Shown one piece after another: positions 1 to 11,411 of a DNA stretch of 64,000 nucleotides; position 1 is the stretch's first letter, and each line of letters opens with the position of its first letter. The position numbers were made by a program, and so were the translations under genes. Origin of the DNA: Dokdonella_A sp046347015. Lineage in GTDB: Bacteria > Pseudomonadota > Gammaproteobacteria > Xanthomonadales > Rhodanobacteraceae. Location of the stretch: positions 1-64,000 of the forward strand of contig JAXMHA010000006.1 in assembly GCA_046347015.1 (NCBI GenBank), written 5' to 3'. Under the pieces are notes generated by a model. It saw only the letters and a program-made list of their open reading frames with translations, ran no database searches and was not told the DNA's origin.

Positions 1-264
1 AGCGCCGAAGTGCAAGGCCACGGCCACGGCCAGCGCGAGCTGGTCTGGGGGCGGCGGCACATCCAGATCATGGCCATCGAACCGGTCGGCAACTACGCCG
101 TGCTGCTCCGGTTCGACGATGGGCACGCCTCCGGCATCTATTCGTGGGACGTGCTGTACGACCTCGGCCGTCACCAGGAACCCAACTGGCAGGCGTACCT
201 CGACGCACTCGCGGCAGCCGGACTCTCGCGCGAGCCGGGTGCGCGCGTGAAGCCGCGCCACTGA
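1..264 (+). CDS. DUF971 (GBBH-like N-terminal domain) protein, 5' end missing
   Basis: The reading frame is open from base 1, so the gene starts before the window; 87 residues and the stop are visible. The segment IEPVGNYAVLLRFDDGHASG followed by IYSWDVLYDLG is the typical C-terminal half of the DUF971 family, a small domain also found at the N-terminus of gamma-butyrobetaine hydroxylase. Free-standing bacterial members are about 110-130 residues, so roughly the first third is missing. Their cellular role is not established; a role in iron-sulfur or metal handling is sometimes suggested. It ends 12 bases before a convergent GFA-family gene. Confidence 0.85.
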   Translation, partial: SAEVQGHGHGQRELVWGRRHIQIMAIEPVGNYAVLLRFDDGHASGIYSWDVLYDLGRHQEPNWQAYLDALAAAGLSREPGARVKPRH

Positions 265-276
265 CGCCACGATTCT

Positions 277-756
277 TCAGGGCATGGCGAGGACCGCCGC
301 CCGCCGTTCGAGGCTTGCCTGCGGCCAGTACTTTTCGCGGTCGTAGTACCCGCGCATCACCGGCACGCCGCCCGGCAGGATGACCCACGGCTGCTTCGAC
401 GCCGTGAAGATGTGGATGTCCGGCGGGAAGCGGTCGGGATCGTCGAGCGTGCCGACGCGGATGAACGTGAATTGATCGCCCGCGCCTGCATAATGACTCC
501 ACAACGCGATCCGGCAACTCGGGCAGCGCGCGATCTTCTGGCCCTTGCCGCTCGCGGATGGTGTCATCACGAGTTCCGGCTCTCCGCCGAGGCGCTGGAC
601 GTGCGCGGTTTCGATCAATGCGTTCAACACGAACGCGGAGCCGGTTTCGCGCTGGCACCAACGGCAATGACAGCAGTGCACGAACAGCGGAGTGCCCAGC
701 ATCCGGTAGCGCACGAATCGGCAGTCGCAACCGCCGTCGAAGGATTCGGTCGTCAT
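277..756 (-). CDS. GFA-family (DUF636/CENP-V) zinc protein
   Basis: 159 residues. The family fold binds zinc through spaced cysteines, seen here as GGCDC (C10, C12), HCCHCRWC (C28-C34) and CPSC (C78, C81). The group is named after a glutathione-dependent formaldehyde-activating enzyme, but most members have no proven activity, so no substrate is assigned. The ATG at 756 is preferred over an upstream in-frame ATG at 798 because AGGG lies about 8 bases before it and family members begin just ahead of the GGCDC motif. Convergent with the DUF971 gene; no operon partner is evident. Confidence 0.85.
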   Translation of the reverse strand: MTTESFDGGCDCRFVRYRMLGTPLFVHCCHCRWCQRETGSAFVLNALIETAHVQRLGGEPELVMTPSASGKGQKIARCPSCRIALWSHYAGAGDQFTFIRVGTLDDPDRFPPDIHIFTASKQPWVILPGGVPVMRGYYDREKYWPQASLERRAAVLAMP

Positions 757-840
757 GTCGTTCCCTGCGTGCCGGGTTGGCGCCGATCGTTGAATCAATC
801 CGCGGGAAGCTGAAGCGGCCTCGTGGCCGGGCGGCCGGGT

Positions 841-2768
<1,928 letters not shown>

Positions 2769-2772
<4 letters not shown>

Positions 2773-3305
2773 GCGGGAGCCTCCTGTTGGCCGTCGCTGC
2801 TGAAGAAATGGGCCGGCGCGAAACGCGCGAGGCGCGCGACGAGGTTCGACGGGAACGTCTCGATCAGGTTGTTGAGGTCGCGCACGCTGCCGTTGTAAAA
2901 GCGGCGCGCGTACTGCAGGTGGTCTTCGATCTCGACCAGTTCCTTCTGCAGCGCGAGGAAGTTGTCGCTGGCCTTGAGGTCGGGGTAGCGTTCCTGCAAT
3001 GCGAGGATGCGGTCGATCTGCCGCGCGAGTTCGCCTTCGGCTTGCGCCTTGTCGGTCAGCGACGCCGCCGCCATCGCGCGGGTACGCAGCTCGGTGACCG
3101 TCGTCAGCGTTGCGCGTTCGTACGACGCATAACCCTGCACCGCCGCGACGAGCTGCGGCACGAGGTCGTGGCGCCGCGTGAGCTGCACGTCGATGTCGCT
3201 CCACGCCGCGCGCACGCGGTTGCGCGCCGTGACGAGGCCGTTGAACAGCACCACCGCCGCGACGACAATGAACAGCCCGATCGCCAATACCCACCAGCCG
3301 GCCAT
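2769..3305 (-). CDS. LemA family membrane protein
   Basis: 178 residues. An N-terminal membrane segment (about 2-22) is followed by the long helical LemA domain. Recognisable family stretches are RRHDLVPQLVAAVQGYASYE and YNGSVRDLNNLIETFPSNL. LemA proteins expose the helical bundle outside the membrane; their biochemical role is unknown. The ATG at 3305 is used because it directly precedes the hydrophobic segment and has GGGGAG upstream; the open frame extends further 5' without family similarity. First gene of a two-gene unit with the DUF2207 gene, divergent from ubiE. Confidence 0.9.
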
Positions 3306-3393
3306 CGCCTTGGCTCCCCGCTGCCCGGCGGCATTATGCGTGAAATGCAGTGATCCGCGATGGCGCCGGCCCGGGCTGCGGTACGATGCCCCC

Positions 3394-4143
3394 ATGAACG
3401 ATTCCGGGACGACCCATTTCGGCTACCGCGACGTGCCCGAGGCCGACAAGGCGCGGCTCGTCGGCGAGGTGTTCTCGTCCGTCGCATCGAAGTACGACGT
3501 GATGAACGACCTGATGTCGTTCGGCCTGCACCGGTTGTGGAAGCGCTGGTTCGTCGCGACGTCCGGCGTGCACCCGGGGGACGTCGTTCTGGACCTCGCC
3601 GGTGGCACCGGCGACATCGCGGCATTGTTGTTGCCGAAGGTCGGCGGCGGAGGCCGTGTCGTCGTCGGCGACATCAACGGCGACATGCTGCGGGTCGGCC
3701 GCGACCGGCTGCTCGACCGTGGCCTCCTGCGGGGCCTCGACTGGTCACGCCTCGACGCCGAGGCGTTGCCGTTCCCGGACCGGAGTTTCGATGCGGTGAC
3801 GATCGCGTTTGGATTGCGCAACGTCACGCACAAGGACCGCGCGCTCGCCGAAATGCACCGCGTGCTGAAGATCGGCGGACGGGCGCTGGTACTCGAGTTT
3901 TCAGCGCTGCGGATCGAGGTCCTGAAGCCGCTCTACGAGTTCCATTCGTTCACGGTGCTGCCCGCGCTCGGACGGCTCGTCGCCGGCGATGCCGCGAGCT
4001 ACCGTTACCTCGCCGAGTCGATCCGCAAGCATCCCGACCAGGCCGCGCTGAAGGCGATGCTGGAAGCGGCGGGATTCGCTGGCGTCGATGTGCGTAACCT
4101 TGCCGGCGGCATCGTCGCGATCCATCGCGGCTACCGCGTCTGA
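3394..4143 (+). CDS. ubiE: Ubiquinone/menaquinone biosynthesis C-methyltransferase UbiE
   Basis: 249 residues, normal length. It transfers a methyl group from S-adenosylmethionine to the quinone ring precursor (demethylmenaquinol or 2-polyprenyl-6-methoxy-1,4-benzoquinol). The first family signature is YDVMNDLMSFGLHRLWKRW (34-52), the SAM-binding glycine motif is DLAGGTGDIA (67-76), and the second signature starts RNVTHKDRALAEMHRVLK (142-). The start at 3394 gives the usual N-terminus; the open frame extends upstream only as a high-GC artefact. ubiJ and ubiB, often next to ubiE, are not here. Convergent with the M28 peptidase, 16 bases apart. Confidence 0.97.
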   Translation: MNDSGTTHFGYRDVPEADKARLVGEVFSSVASKYDVMNDLMSFGLHRLWKRWFVATSGVHPGDVVLDLAGGTGDIAALLLPKVGGGGRVVVGDINGDMLRVGRDRLLDRGLLRGLDWSRLDAEALPFPDRSFDAVTIAFGLRNVTHKDRALAEMHRVLKIGGRALVLEFSALRIEVLKPLYEFHSFTVLPALGRLVAGDAASYRYLAESIRKHPDQAALKAMLEAAGFAGVDVRNLAGGIVAIHRGYRV

Positions 4144-4159
4144 CGCCGGCACCATTGGG

Positions 4160-5872
4160 TTACTTCGTCGGCGCGGGTTTGTCTCCCGGGCGCTGGAACG
4201 ATGAGTCCTTGCGCCACTGCGGGAACGTCGTTTCGCCGGCGAGCTTCTTCCCGACCGCGTAGAACGCGCGCAGGTCCTCGACGACGCCGCGGAAGTCCCA
4301 ATTCGGGTCGTAGTTGTCGGCCGGCTTGTGGTAGCGGTGTTCGGTGTAGTCGGCGTACGCCTTCTGGCCCGCCGCTTCGCCACCGTTGACGAGGTCGAGT
4401 CCCGATCGCGCGTACAGCACCGGCACGCCGGCTTTCGCGAAATTGAATTGGTCGGAGCGGAAGAAGAAGCCTTTTTCCGGGACTTCGTCCGGGACCACCG
4501 TGCGGCCTTCGGCTGCTGCCGCCGCCTTGATGTCGGCGTCGAGATCCGAACGCCCCCAACTGATCACGGCGACGTCGTGCGTCGGCCCGACGATCGGCAG
4601 CGCGTCCATGTTGATGTTCGCGACCGTCTTCGCCAGCGGGAACACCGGGTGCGTCACGTAGTAGCGCGAACCGAGCAGGCCGGCTTCCTCGAGCGTGTCG
4701 GCGAGGAACAGGACCGTGCGCTCCGGCGGCGGCTGCTGGTGCGCGAATGCGTTGGCGATCTCGAGCAGGCCCGCGATCCCGGTGCCGTTGTCGATCGCCC
4801 CGTTGTAGATCTGGTCACCCTTCAGCGACGGGTCGCGGCCAAAGTGGTCCCAATGCGCGGAATAGACGATGACTTCGTCGGGCCGCGCGTGGCCGCGCAC
4901 GAGGCCGAGTACGTTGTTCGACGTCGCATGCGCGATCGTGTTCGTGAACGCGACCGACAGTTTCGCGCCGAGATCGACGGGCTTGAAGCCGCGGTGGTCG
5001 GCGCCCTTCTTCAGCGCATCGAAGTCGTGGCCGGTGGCCGCGAACAGGCGCTGCGCAGCTTCGGTCGTGATCCAGCCCGCCGCGGACAGGCGCGGTGCCG
5101 GATCCTGGCTGGGTGGCAGGCTGTCCTGCGGTCCGGACCAACTGTTGACGACGACCTGCCACGGGTAGCCCGCGCCGGGAGTCTCGTGCACGATCAGGCA
5201 CGCCGCGGCGCCACGCCGCGCGGCTTCCTCGTACTTGTAGGTCCAGCGGCCGTAGTAGGTCAGCGCGCGACCTTCGAACAGCTTCGGGTCGTGGTTGCCC
5301 CAGCCGGGATCGTTGACCAGGACGACGACGGTCTTGCCCTTGACGTCGAGGCCGGCGTAGTCGTTCCAGCCGAACTCCGGCGCATCGACGCCGTAGCCGG
5401 CGAACACGATGTCGGAACCCTTGATCGAAACCTTCGGACTCGCGTCGAGCGAGCCGATGATCATGTCCTTGCCGTACTTGAATTGCTGCGTTCCTTTCGC
5501 GGTCGTGGTGGACAGCGCGACATCATCCGCATGGTCGAGCGTCGTGATGACCATCGGCACCGGCTGGAACCAGTTGCCGTCGTTGCCGGGCGCGAGGCCC
5601 ATCGCCTTGAACTGGCCGACCAGCCACTTCGTCGTGATCGTTTCGCCCTGCGTGCCGGGCTTGCGGCCGAGGAACGCGTCGGACGAAACAGTCTCCAGGC
5701 GCGCGGCGAAATCGGCGGCGTTGATGTTTGGCGAAAAGTGTCCGTCGCGCGTCGGTACGGTCCGCGCCGCGCCGGGCGTCGCCGCAGCGACACCAGCCGA
5801 CGTGGTCCCCACGGCCGCCAGTGTGCACGCCGGGCCGAACAGCAGTGCGGCGTACAGGATCGGTCGGATCAT
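4160..5872 (-). CDS. Secreted M28 family zinc peptidase with PA domain
   Basis: 570 residues. A signal peptide (about 1-20) leads to a protease-associated (PA) insertion around 150-250 (FAGYGVDAPEFGWNDYAGLD) inside an M28 aminopeptidase-type fold. The expected dinuclear zinc ligands are visible: H340 in SAHWDHFG, D361 in GAIDNGTG, E395/E396 in DTLEEAG (general base and ligand), D423 in NINMDAL, and H515 in RYHKPAD. Members cleave N-terminal residues or dipeptides in the periplasm or medium. The start at 5872 places the ATG directly before the signal peptide; the open frame continues upstream without meaning. Confidence 0.92.
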   Translation of the reverse strand: MIRPILYAALLFGPACTLAAVGTTSAGVAAATPGAARTVPTRDGHFSPNINAADFAARLETVSSDAFLGRKPGTQGETITTKWLVGQFKAMGLAPGNDGNWFQPVPMVITTLDHADDVALSTTTAKGTQQFKYGKDMIIGSLDASPKVSIKGSDIVFAGYGVDAPEFGWNDYAGLDVKGKTVVVLVNDPGWGNHDPKLFEGRALTYYGRWTYKYEEAARRGAAACLIVHETPGAGYPWQVVVNSWSGPQDSLPPSQDPAPRLSAAGWITTEAAQRLFAATGHDFDALKKGADHRGFKPVDLGAKLSVAFTNTIAHATSNNVLGLVRGHARPDEVIVYSAHWDHFGRDPSLKGDQIYNGAIDNGTGIAGLLEIANAFAHQQPPPERTVLFLADTLEEAGLLGSRYYVTHPVFPLAKTVANINMDALPIVGPTHDVAVISWGRSDLDADIKAAAAAEGRTVVPDEVPEKGFFFRSDQFNFAKAGVPVLYARSGLDLVNGGEAAGQKAYADYTEHRYHKPADNYDPNWDFRGVVEDLRAFYAVGKKLAGETTFPQWRKDSSFQRPGDKPAPTK

Positions 5873-6016
5873 CGTCGGCTCCCGTGGATTTCGAGGCGCC
5901 GATTGTAGCCCGGCGGTCGAGTCGCGCGGTCCTGGCGGGCCTGTTCCTTGACTCAATGTTTCGACGGGAGTAGATCGCCAGCGGGGCCTGGATGTCGCTT
6001 GCTGCTCGGGACGGCG

Positions 6017-6949
6017 ATGAAACGATCGAGCCTTTGGCTCTTCGGCATGCTCGCGATCGTCATCGTGGCGATAGCCGGTTGGATGCTGACGAAGGGCGGG
6101 GAGCTCCGCGGGGCTTCGCCGCCAGGCTCCGTCGCACAAGTGCCTTCAGGGCGCGCCGGCTCGAACGCCGCGATTCCGGCGCACCCGGGCACGATCAAGG
6201 TCGCCCCGGCTGCCGGACGACAGGCGGACCGTGAGTACGAGCGTGCCCAAAGCCTCTTGCCGCTCGTCGACACGGCACAACGCAAGCACGATGTCACGTC
6301 CTTGACGATCCGGGCGCGGGCGTTCGACGAATGCTGGATCATCGCCGTGACACCGGATTACTTCGCGAATGTCGACGACATGTTCGCCGGCGCCTACTAC
6401 GGCGACGTTGCGCCGATCGCGAAGGCATATGTCGACACCTACCTCGACCGGTGCCGTGACCTTGCACGCGTTTATCAGCCGAGGGGCCGCGTGAGGAGCG
6501 ATGCCATCGAAGCCGCCGCACAGGCCGGCAGCCCGTGGGCAAAAGCAAAGTTGTTCCGGACGGAAGCGGCTGGATTGACGGTCGCGGAGGCTGACGCGAA
6601 GCTGCGGGACATTCTGGCTTCGCACGATCCGGAGGCGATCGGCGTCCTCGCCGACTCGATGGCGACTCGGCGCGACGGATCCGCCTACTCGGACATCGAA
6701 GGCGGCCGGCTGAGTTGGTTCGCATGGACGCTGGCCAGTTGCGCGTTGGGCCGCGACTGCTCGCGAAATGGCCAACTGATGCGAAGCCTCTGTGCCTTCG
6801 ACGGGATTTGCGGCAATGTAACGACTTATGCAGACCTGCTGCAGCAGGTCGTGATGCCACCCGCCGATTTCAGGAATACCCTCGACCTCGAAAGCGCCAT
6901 CCTGGAAGCGATTCGCAACGCTGCCGGCGGATCGCCCGCTTCATCGTGA
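6017..6949 (+). CDS. Membrane-anchored protein of unknown function
   Basis: 310 residues. MKRSSLWLFGMLAIVIVAI and the next residues form an N-terminal signal anchor (about 5-27), then a proline/alanine-rich linker and a soluble helical domain. Four cysteines cluster in the C-terminal third (SCALGRDC and CAFDGIC). I recall similar cysteine-pair proteins of unknown function from Xanthomonadales but cannot name the family. The start at 6017 is chosen over an upstream in-frame ATG at 5948 because it begins exactly at the basic residues before the hydrophobic segment. Its 3' end overlaps mutM, on the other strand, by nine bases. Confidence 0.75.
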   Translation: MKRSSLWLFGMLAIVIVAIAGWMLTKGGELRGASPPGSVAQVPSGRAGSNAAIPAHPGTIKVAPAAGRQADREYERAQSLLPLVDTAQRKHDVTSLTIRARAFDECWIIAVTPDYFANVDDMFAGAYYGDVAPIAKAYVDTYLDRCRDLARVYQPRGRVRSDAIEAAAQAGSPWAKAKLFRTEAAGLTVAEADAKLRDILASHDPEAIGVLADSMATRRDGSAYSDIEGGRLSWFAWTLASCALGRDCSRNGQLMRSLCAFDGICGNVTTYADLLQQVVMPPADFRNTLDLESAILEAIRNAAGGSPASS

Positions 6950-7759
6950 GGGCTGGCAGCGCGGGCACCAGAACGTGTTGCGCTGGCCGATCATTGCTGA
7001 ACGGATGATCGTCCCGCAAACGCGGCAGGGTTCGCCGGCGCGGCCGTAAACGAAGAGTTCCCGCTCGAACAGTCCCGGCGCACCGTCGGGCGCGATGAAG
7101 TCGCGCAGCGTCGTGCCGCCGCGCGTGATCGAGAGGGTCAGGATGCGCTGGATCTCGGCCGCGATGCGCGCATAGGCGGCGCGCGACACGGTTCCGGCCG
7201 CGCGCGCGGGCCGCACGCCGGCTGCGAACAACGCTTCGCTCGCGTAAATGTTGCCAACGCCGACGACGATCGACTGGTCCATCAGGAACGCCTTGACCGC
7301 CGTGCGTCGCCCGCGCGAGCGCGCCCACAGGAGGTCGCCATCGAAACCGTCCTCGAGTGGCTCCGGGCCGAGGTTGCGCAACAGCGGGTGGATCGTGCCG
7401 GGCGCCTGCCAGAGGAGGCAACCGAAGCGGCGCGGATCGTTGAAGCGCAACGCGCGGCCGGAATCGAGCACGAGGTCGTAGTGGTCGTGCAGCCGGCGCG
7501 CGGCGCCGGCATCGACGATCCGCAGCGATCCCGACATGCCGAGGTGCAGCAGCGCGCTGCCGGCGCCGGTGCGCAGCAACAGGTACTTGGCGCGCCGTTC
7601 GACCGCGTCGATGCGCTGGCCCGGCAAGCGCGTTTTCAGCGCGCGCGGAACCGGCCAGCGCAGGTCCGGGCGCGCGAGTTCGACCTTGCGGACGACATGG
7701 CCGACAAGATACGGCGCGATGCCGCGCCGGGTCGTTTCGACTTCGGGCAGCTCGGGCAT
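6941..7759 (-). CDS. mutM: Formamidopyrimidine-DNA glycosylase (Fpg/MutM)
   Basis: 272 residues, normal length. It removes oxidised purines such as 8-oxoguanine from DNA and nicks the abasic site. The N-terminus MPELPEVETTRRGI carries the catalytic Pro2 and Glu3. RRAKYLLL holds the conserved lysine, and GVGNIYASEALF is the helix-two-turn-helix signature. The C-terminal zinc finger has CRVC and CPRC pairs. It starts three bases after the stop of the DUF4340-like gene and is probably the last gene of the ABC operon, although the functions look unrelated. Confidence 0.97.
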   Translation of the reverse strand: MPELPEVETTRRGIAPYLVGHVVRKVELARPDLRWPVPRALKTRLPGQRIDAVERRAKYLLLRTGAGSALLHLGMSGSLRIVDAGAARRLHDHYDLVLDSGRALRFNDPRRFGCLLWQAPGTIHPLLRNLGPEPLEDGFDGDLLWARSRGRRTAVKAFLMDQSIVVGVGNIYASEALFAAGVRPARAAGTVSRAAYARIAAEIQRILTLSITRGGTTLRDFIAPDGAPGLFERELFVYGRAGEPCRVCGTIIRSAMIGQRNTFWCPRCQPSR

Positions 7760-7762
7760 CGG

Positions 7763-8266
7763 TCAGGGTTTGCGGGCGAGGATTTCGGCGTCGGGCGTTT
7801 CGTGCAGCACGACGCTGAAGCGATCCGGCAGCATCGCGACGCGGCCGGCGGCCAGCGCGTAGCGATCGCCGTCGATCGCATCGGTCGTGCCGAACGCGAT
7901 CGCCGTGCCGTCGAGCCGCAATTCCGCCTGCGGCGGCGCGAGTCCGAGCTTCGCCGGATCGAGCGCACCGGGTTCGAAGCGCTTGCGGATCGGCGCATGC
8001 GCGATCGCGAGCAGGCGCTCGATGGCTGCCGGGTCCGCCGCCGCGGCGCGCGGTGCGACCATCCGCCACGTGTCGCCGGAGCGCTCGAAGCGGCGCGTCG
8101 TGCAATCGTTGCAGCGCACCTCGATCACCTTCACGGATTGCGTGTCGATGCCCGTCAGCGGCTCCGGCCGCCACGCCCGTTCACGCCGGACCTGCAGCGT
8201 GACGAGCACGGCGAGCAGCAGCGCGACGGCGGCCAGCACGAGCAGGGAGCGTGTCTGCCGGCGCAT
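7763..8266 (-). CDS. DUF4340-like membrane-anchored protein of the Gld-like ABC operon
   Basis: 167 residues. One N-terminal membrane segment (about 8-25) is followed by an extracytoplasmic domain with WRMVAPRAAAADPAAIERLL, the usual pattern of DUF4340 proteins but shorter than most. Such proteins are found downstream of GldG-type subunits. The ATG at 8266 lies next to the stop of the preceding gldG-like gene. It has no recognisable catalytic motif; I infer that it is an accessory periplasmic subunit of the adjacent ABC system. Confidence 0.75.
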   Translation of the reverse strand: MRRQTRSLLVLAAVALLLAVLVTLQVRRERAWRPEPLTGIDTQSVKVIEVRCNDCTTRRFERSGDTWRMVAPRAAAADPAAIERLLAIAHAPIRKRFEPGALDPAKLGLAPPQAELRLDGTAIAFGTTDAIDGDRYALAAGRVAMLPDRFSVVLHETPDAEILARKP

Positions 8267-8267
8267 C

Positions 8268-9617
8268 TCAGCGGCGCCGCCGCCACCACCACACAAGTCC
8301 GCCAGTCACGACGAGCAGCAGCGGCAGCACCAGCAGGAACCCGAAACCGATCACGTCGATCGCACGCTGGCCGAGCTCGAGCCGGCGGTCGGGTGCGTTG
8401 TGGTCGGGGACGCGGATTGCGCCGTCGTCGCCGAGCAGCCAGTCGAAGACGCGCTCGCCGAACTCGCGGTTGCCGCCATTGCCGAGAAACGTGTTCGACA
8501 GGAATGCACCATCGCCGAGCACGACGACCCGCTGCTCGCGCTTCCCCGGCGCGGGTGACAGCCGCGACAGCGCGAAGCCGAGGTCGAGTGGGCCCGGTAT
8601 TTCCCCGGCGTCGGCGTCCTGGCGGATCGTGCCGGCGGCATCGCCGGCCTTCGGGATCGGGCCGGTCTCGTTCCACGATTGCTTCGAGCTGCGGAGGATC
8701 GCGTGCACCATCCAGTTCGAGCCCGACAACTGGGCCAGCCCCGCCGGCTGCGGCAACAGCGTCGTCAGCGCGAAGCCGTCCGTGATGGCGCTCGCGGGAT
8801 AGCTCGACACCGCGACGAAGCTCGGATCGCTGATTCCGAAGGCGTGGCCGCCACCGTCGACGACCGTGCCCGGCAGGACGCGCACGGACAGCGCGTCAGC
8901 GAGTTCGTCGAGGCCGGCATGTTCGTCCGGCGCGGTCAGCCACAACAGGTTGCCGCCACGCCCGACCCAGTCGACCAGCGCGGACACCGTCGCCGGCGCC
9001 AGCGCCACGGCCGGGTTCGCGACGACGACGAGGTTCGTGTTGTCGGGGATCTTCCCGGTCGCCGCGAGCGGCAACGGCACCGGGTGAATGCCGCGGCGGA
9101 CCAGGGCCGCCGTGAAGTTTCCGAGATCGGCGTTGGCCTTGCCGAGTGCGTCGCGTTCGCCCTCGCCTTCGAGGAACGCGACGATCCGCTCGCCCGGCCG
9201 CGACAGGCGCAACAACGCGTTCGAAAACTCCGCTTCGCCCAGCACCTTCAGTCGTTCGCTGCGCCCGCCGTAGCGCAGGTCGAATTCGCCATCGAGCGTC
9301 ACGCCGGCGGCGCGCATCGCGTCGGGATCGGCGTCGGGATCGACGAACTCGAGGCGCACGTCGGGCTTGACGCGTTGGTAACGCGCGACGAACGCGGCAA
9401 TCAGTTTCCGCATGTTGCCGTCGGGGCGCGCGTAGCAGACGACCTCGACCGGCCCATCAAGGCTCCGCAGCAATGCCCGCGTTGCCGGTGACAGGCTCGC
9501 GCCCTGCTCGTGGCTGAAGTCGCGCTCGATGCCGTAACGCGTGCTCAGGAACGCGAGCGCGGTCACGATGGCCGCCAGCAGCAGTGCGTAAGCGAGTCCG
9601 GCGAGGCGCTCGCGCAT
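8268..9617 (-). CDS. GldG-like ABC transporter auxiliary (substrate-binding-like) subunit
   Basis: 449 residues. An N-terminal membrane anchor (about 5-24), a long periplasmic region and a C-terminal membrane helix (about 421-445) ending WWWRRRR give the GldG/IntG layout. In gliding bacteria GldG works with GldA (ATPase) and GldF (permease), but the family is widespread in non-gliding bacteria, where the exported substrate is unknown. Its ATG overlaps the permease stop (TGATG). Gliding motility should not be inferred from this gene. Confidence 0.83.
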   Translation of the reverse strand: MRERLAGLAYALLLAAIVTALAFLSTRYGIERDFSHEQGASLSPATRALLRSLDGPVEVVCYARPDGNMRKLIAAFVARYQRVKPDVRLEFVDPDADPDAMRAAGVTLDGEFDLRYGGRSERLKVLGEAEFSNALLRLSRPGERIVAFLEGEGERDALGKANADLGNFTAALVRRGIHPVPLPLAATGKIPDNTNLVVVANPAVALAPATVSALVDWVGRGGNLLWLTAPDEHAGLDELADALSVRVLPGTVVDGGGHAFGISDPSFVAVSSYPASAITDGFALTTLLPQPAGLAQLSGSNWMVHAILRSSKQSWNETGPIPKAGDAAGTIRQDADAGEIPGPLDLGFALSRLSPAPGKREQRVVVLGDGAFLSNTFLGNGGNREFGERVFDWLLGDDGAIRVPDHNAPDRRLELGQRAIDVIGFGFLLVLPLLLVVTGGLVWWWRRRR

Positions 9618-10374
9618 CACGCCGGCCGGCTCCGCAGTACATCGAGCCTGCGCACCGCGAGCGCCAGCGCGAGCAAGGCCAGCAGCAGGAAGTAGGCGGC
9701 GTCGACGCTCGCGACGATGCCGTTGAAGAACGGTTCGAGGTGGGTCGGCAGCGCGAGGTAGTTGATCGCGTCGTTGGTGACGCCTTCGTAGCGCGCGCCG
9801 GCGTCGATCAACGACAGCAACGTCGTGATGGCCAATGCGACTGCCGCGGCAAGTGACGGATGCGACGTCCAGGCCGAGCACAGCACGCCGATTCCGGTCA
9901 GCGCCGCGGCGTACAACAGGAGGCCGGCGAGCGCCGTCGCGAGCTTGCCGGTGTCGAGCGTGGTGCCGAAGCCGAGCGTGATCGGCATCAGCACCACGAA
10001 CCCGACCAGCAGCGCGAGGTAGCCGAACGCGCCGATGAACTTCCCGGACACGAGCGCGGCATCGCCGATGCCGGCGGACAACAGGAACGGCAGCGTGTGC
10101 TGGTGGCGTTCACCGGCGAACGCGCGCATCGTCACCAGCGGCACGATCAGCACCAGCAGTTGCGAGAAGCTGCGCAGCAGCGGGATCGCGACGAGGTCGG
10201 TCACGCCGGGCGCGTTGGCCAGCCCGGCGAGTTTCGATTGCAGTTCGAACCACGCGCCGAGCGCGAGCAGGAATTCCCAGCCCATCAATGCGACGACGAT
10301 GGCGGCGAGGATCCAGGCAAACGGCTGCACGGCGAGGCGCCGCCACTCGTGGCGCGCGATCAGCAGCGTCGCGC

Positions 10375-10378
<4 letters not shown>
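9617..10378 (-). CDS. ABC-2 type transporter permease (GldF-like)
   Basis: 253 residues with about six membrane segments. The cytoplasmic loop before the second segment and the motif AGERHQHTLPFLLSAGI match ABC-2 permeases (usual consensus ERExGTLExLLs). It pairs with the ATPase immediately upstream, whose stop codon overlaps this start by four bases (ATGA), and with the GldG-like protein downstream. Length and arrangement fit GldF. The open frame extends far upstream but enters the ATPase gene in another frame, so the start at 10378 is used. Confidence 0.88.
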
Positions 10379-11310
<932 letters not shown>

Positions 11311-11411
11311 TGGCGGATTGTTCCGGCCGGAGGCGTCTTAACGCAAGTTTCCGTGCGTCCGGGCGCCGCCGAGCGTACAATTCAGGGGTTTCAATCCGGT
11401 GTCCCGATTCA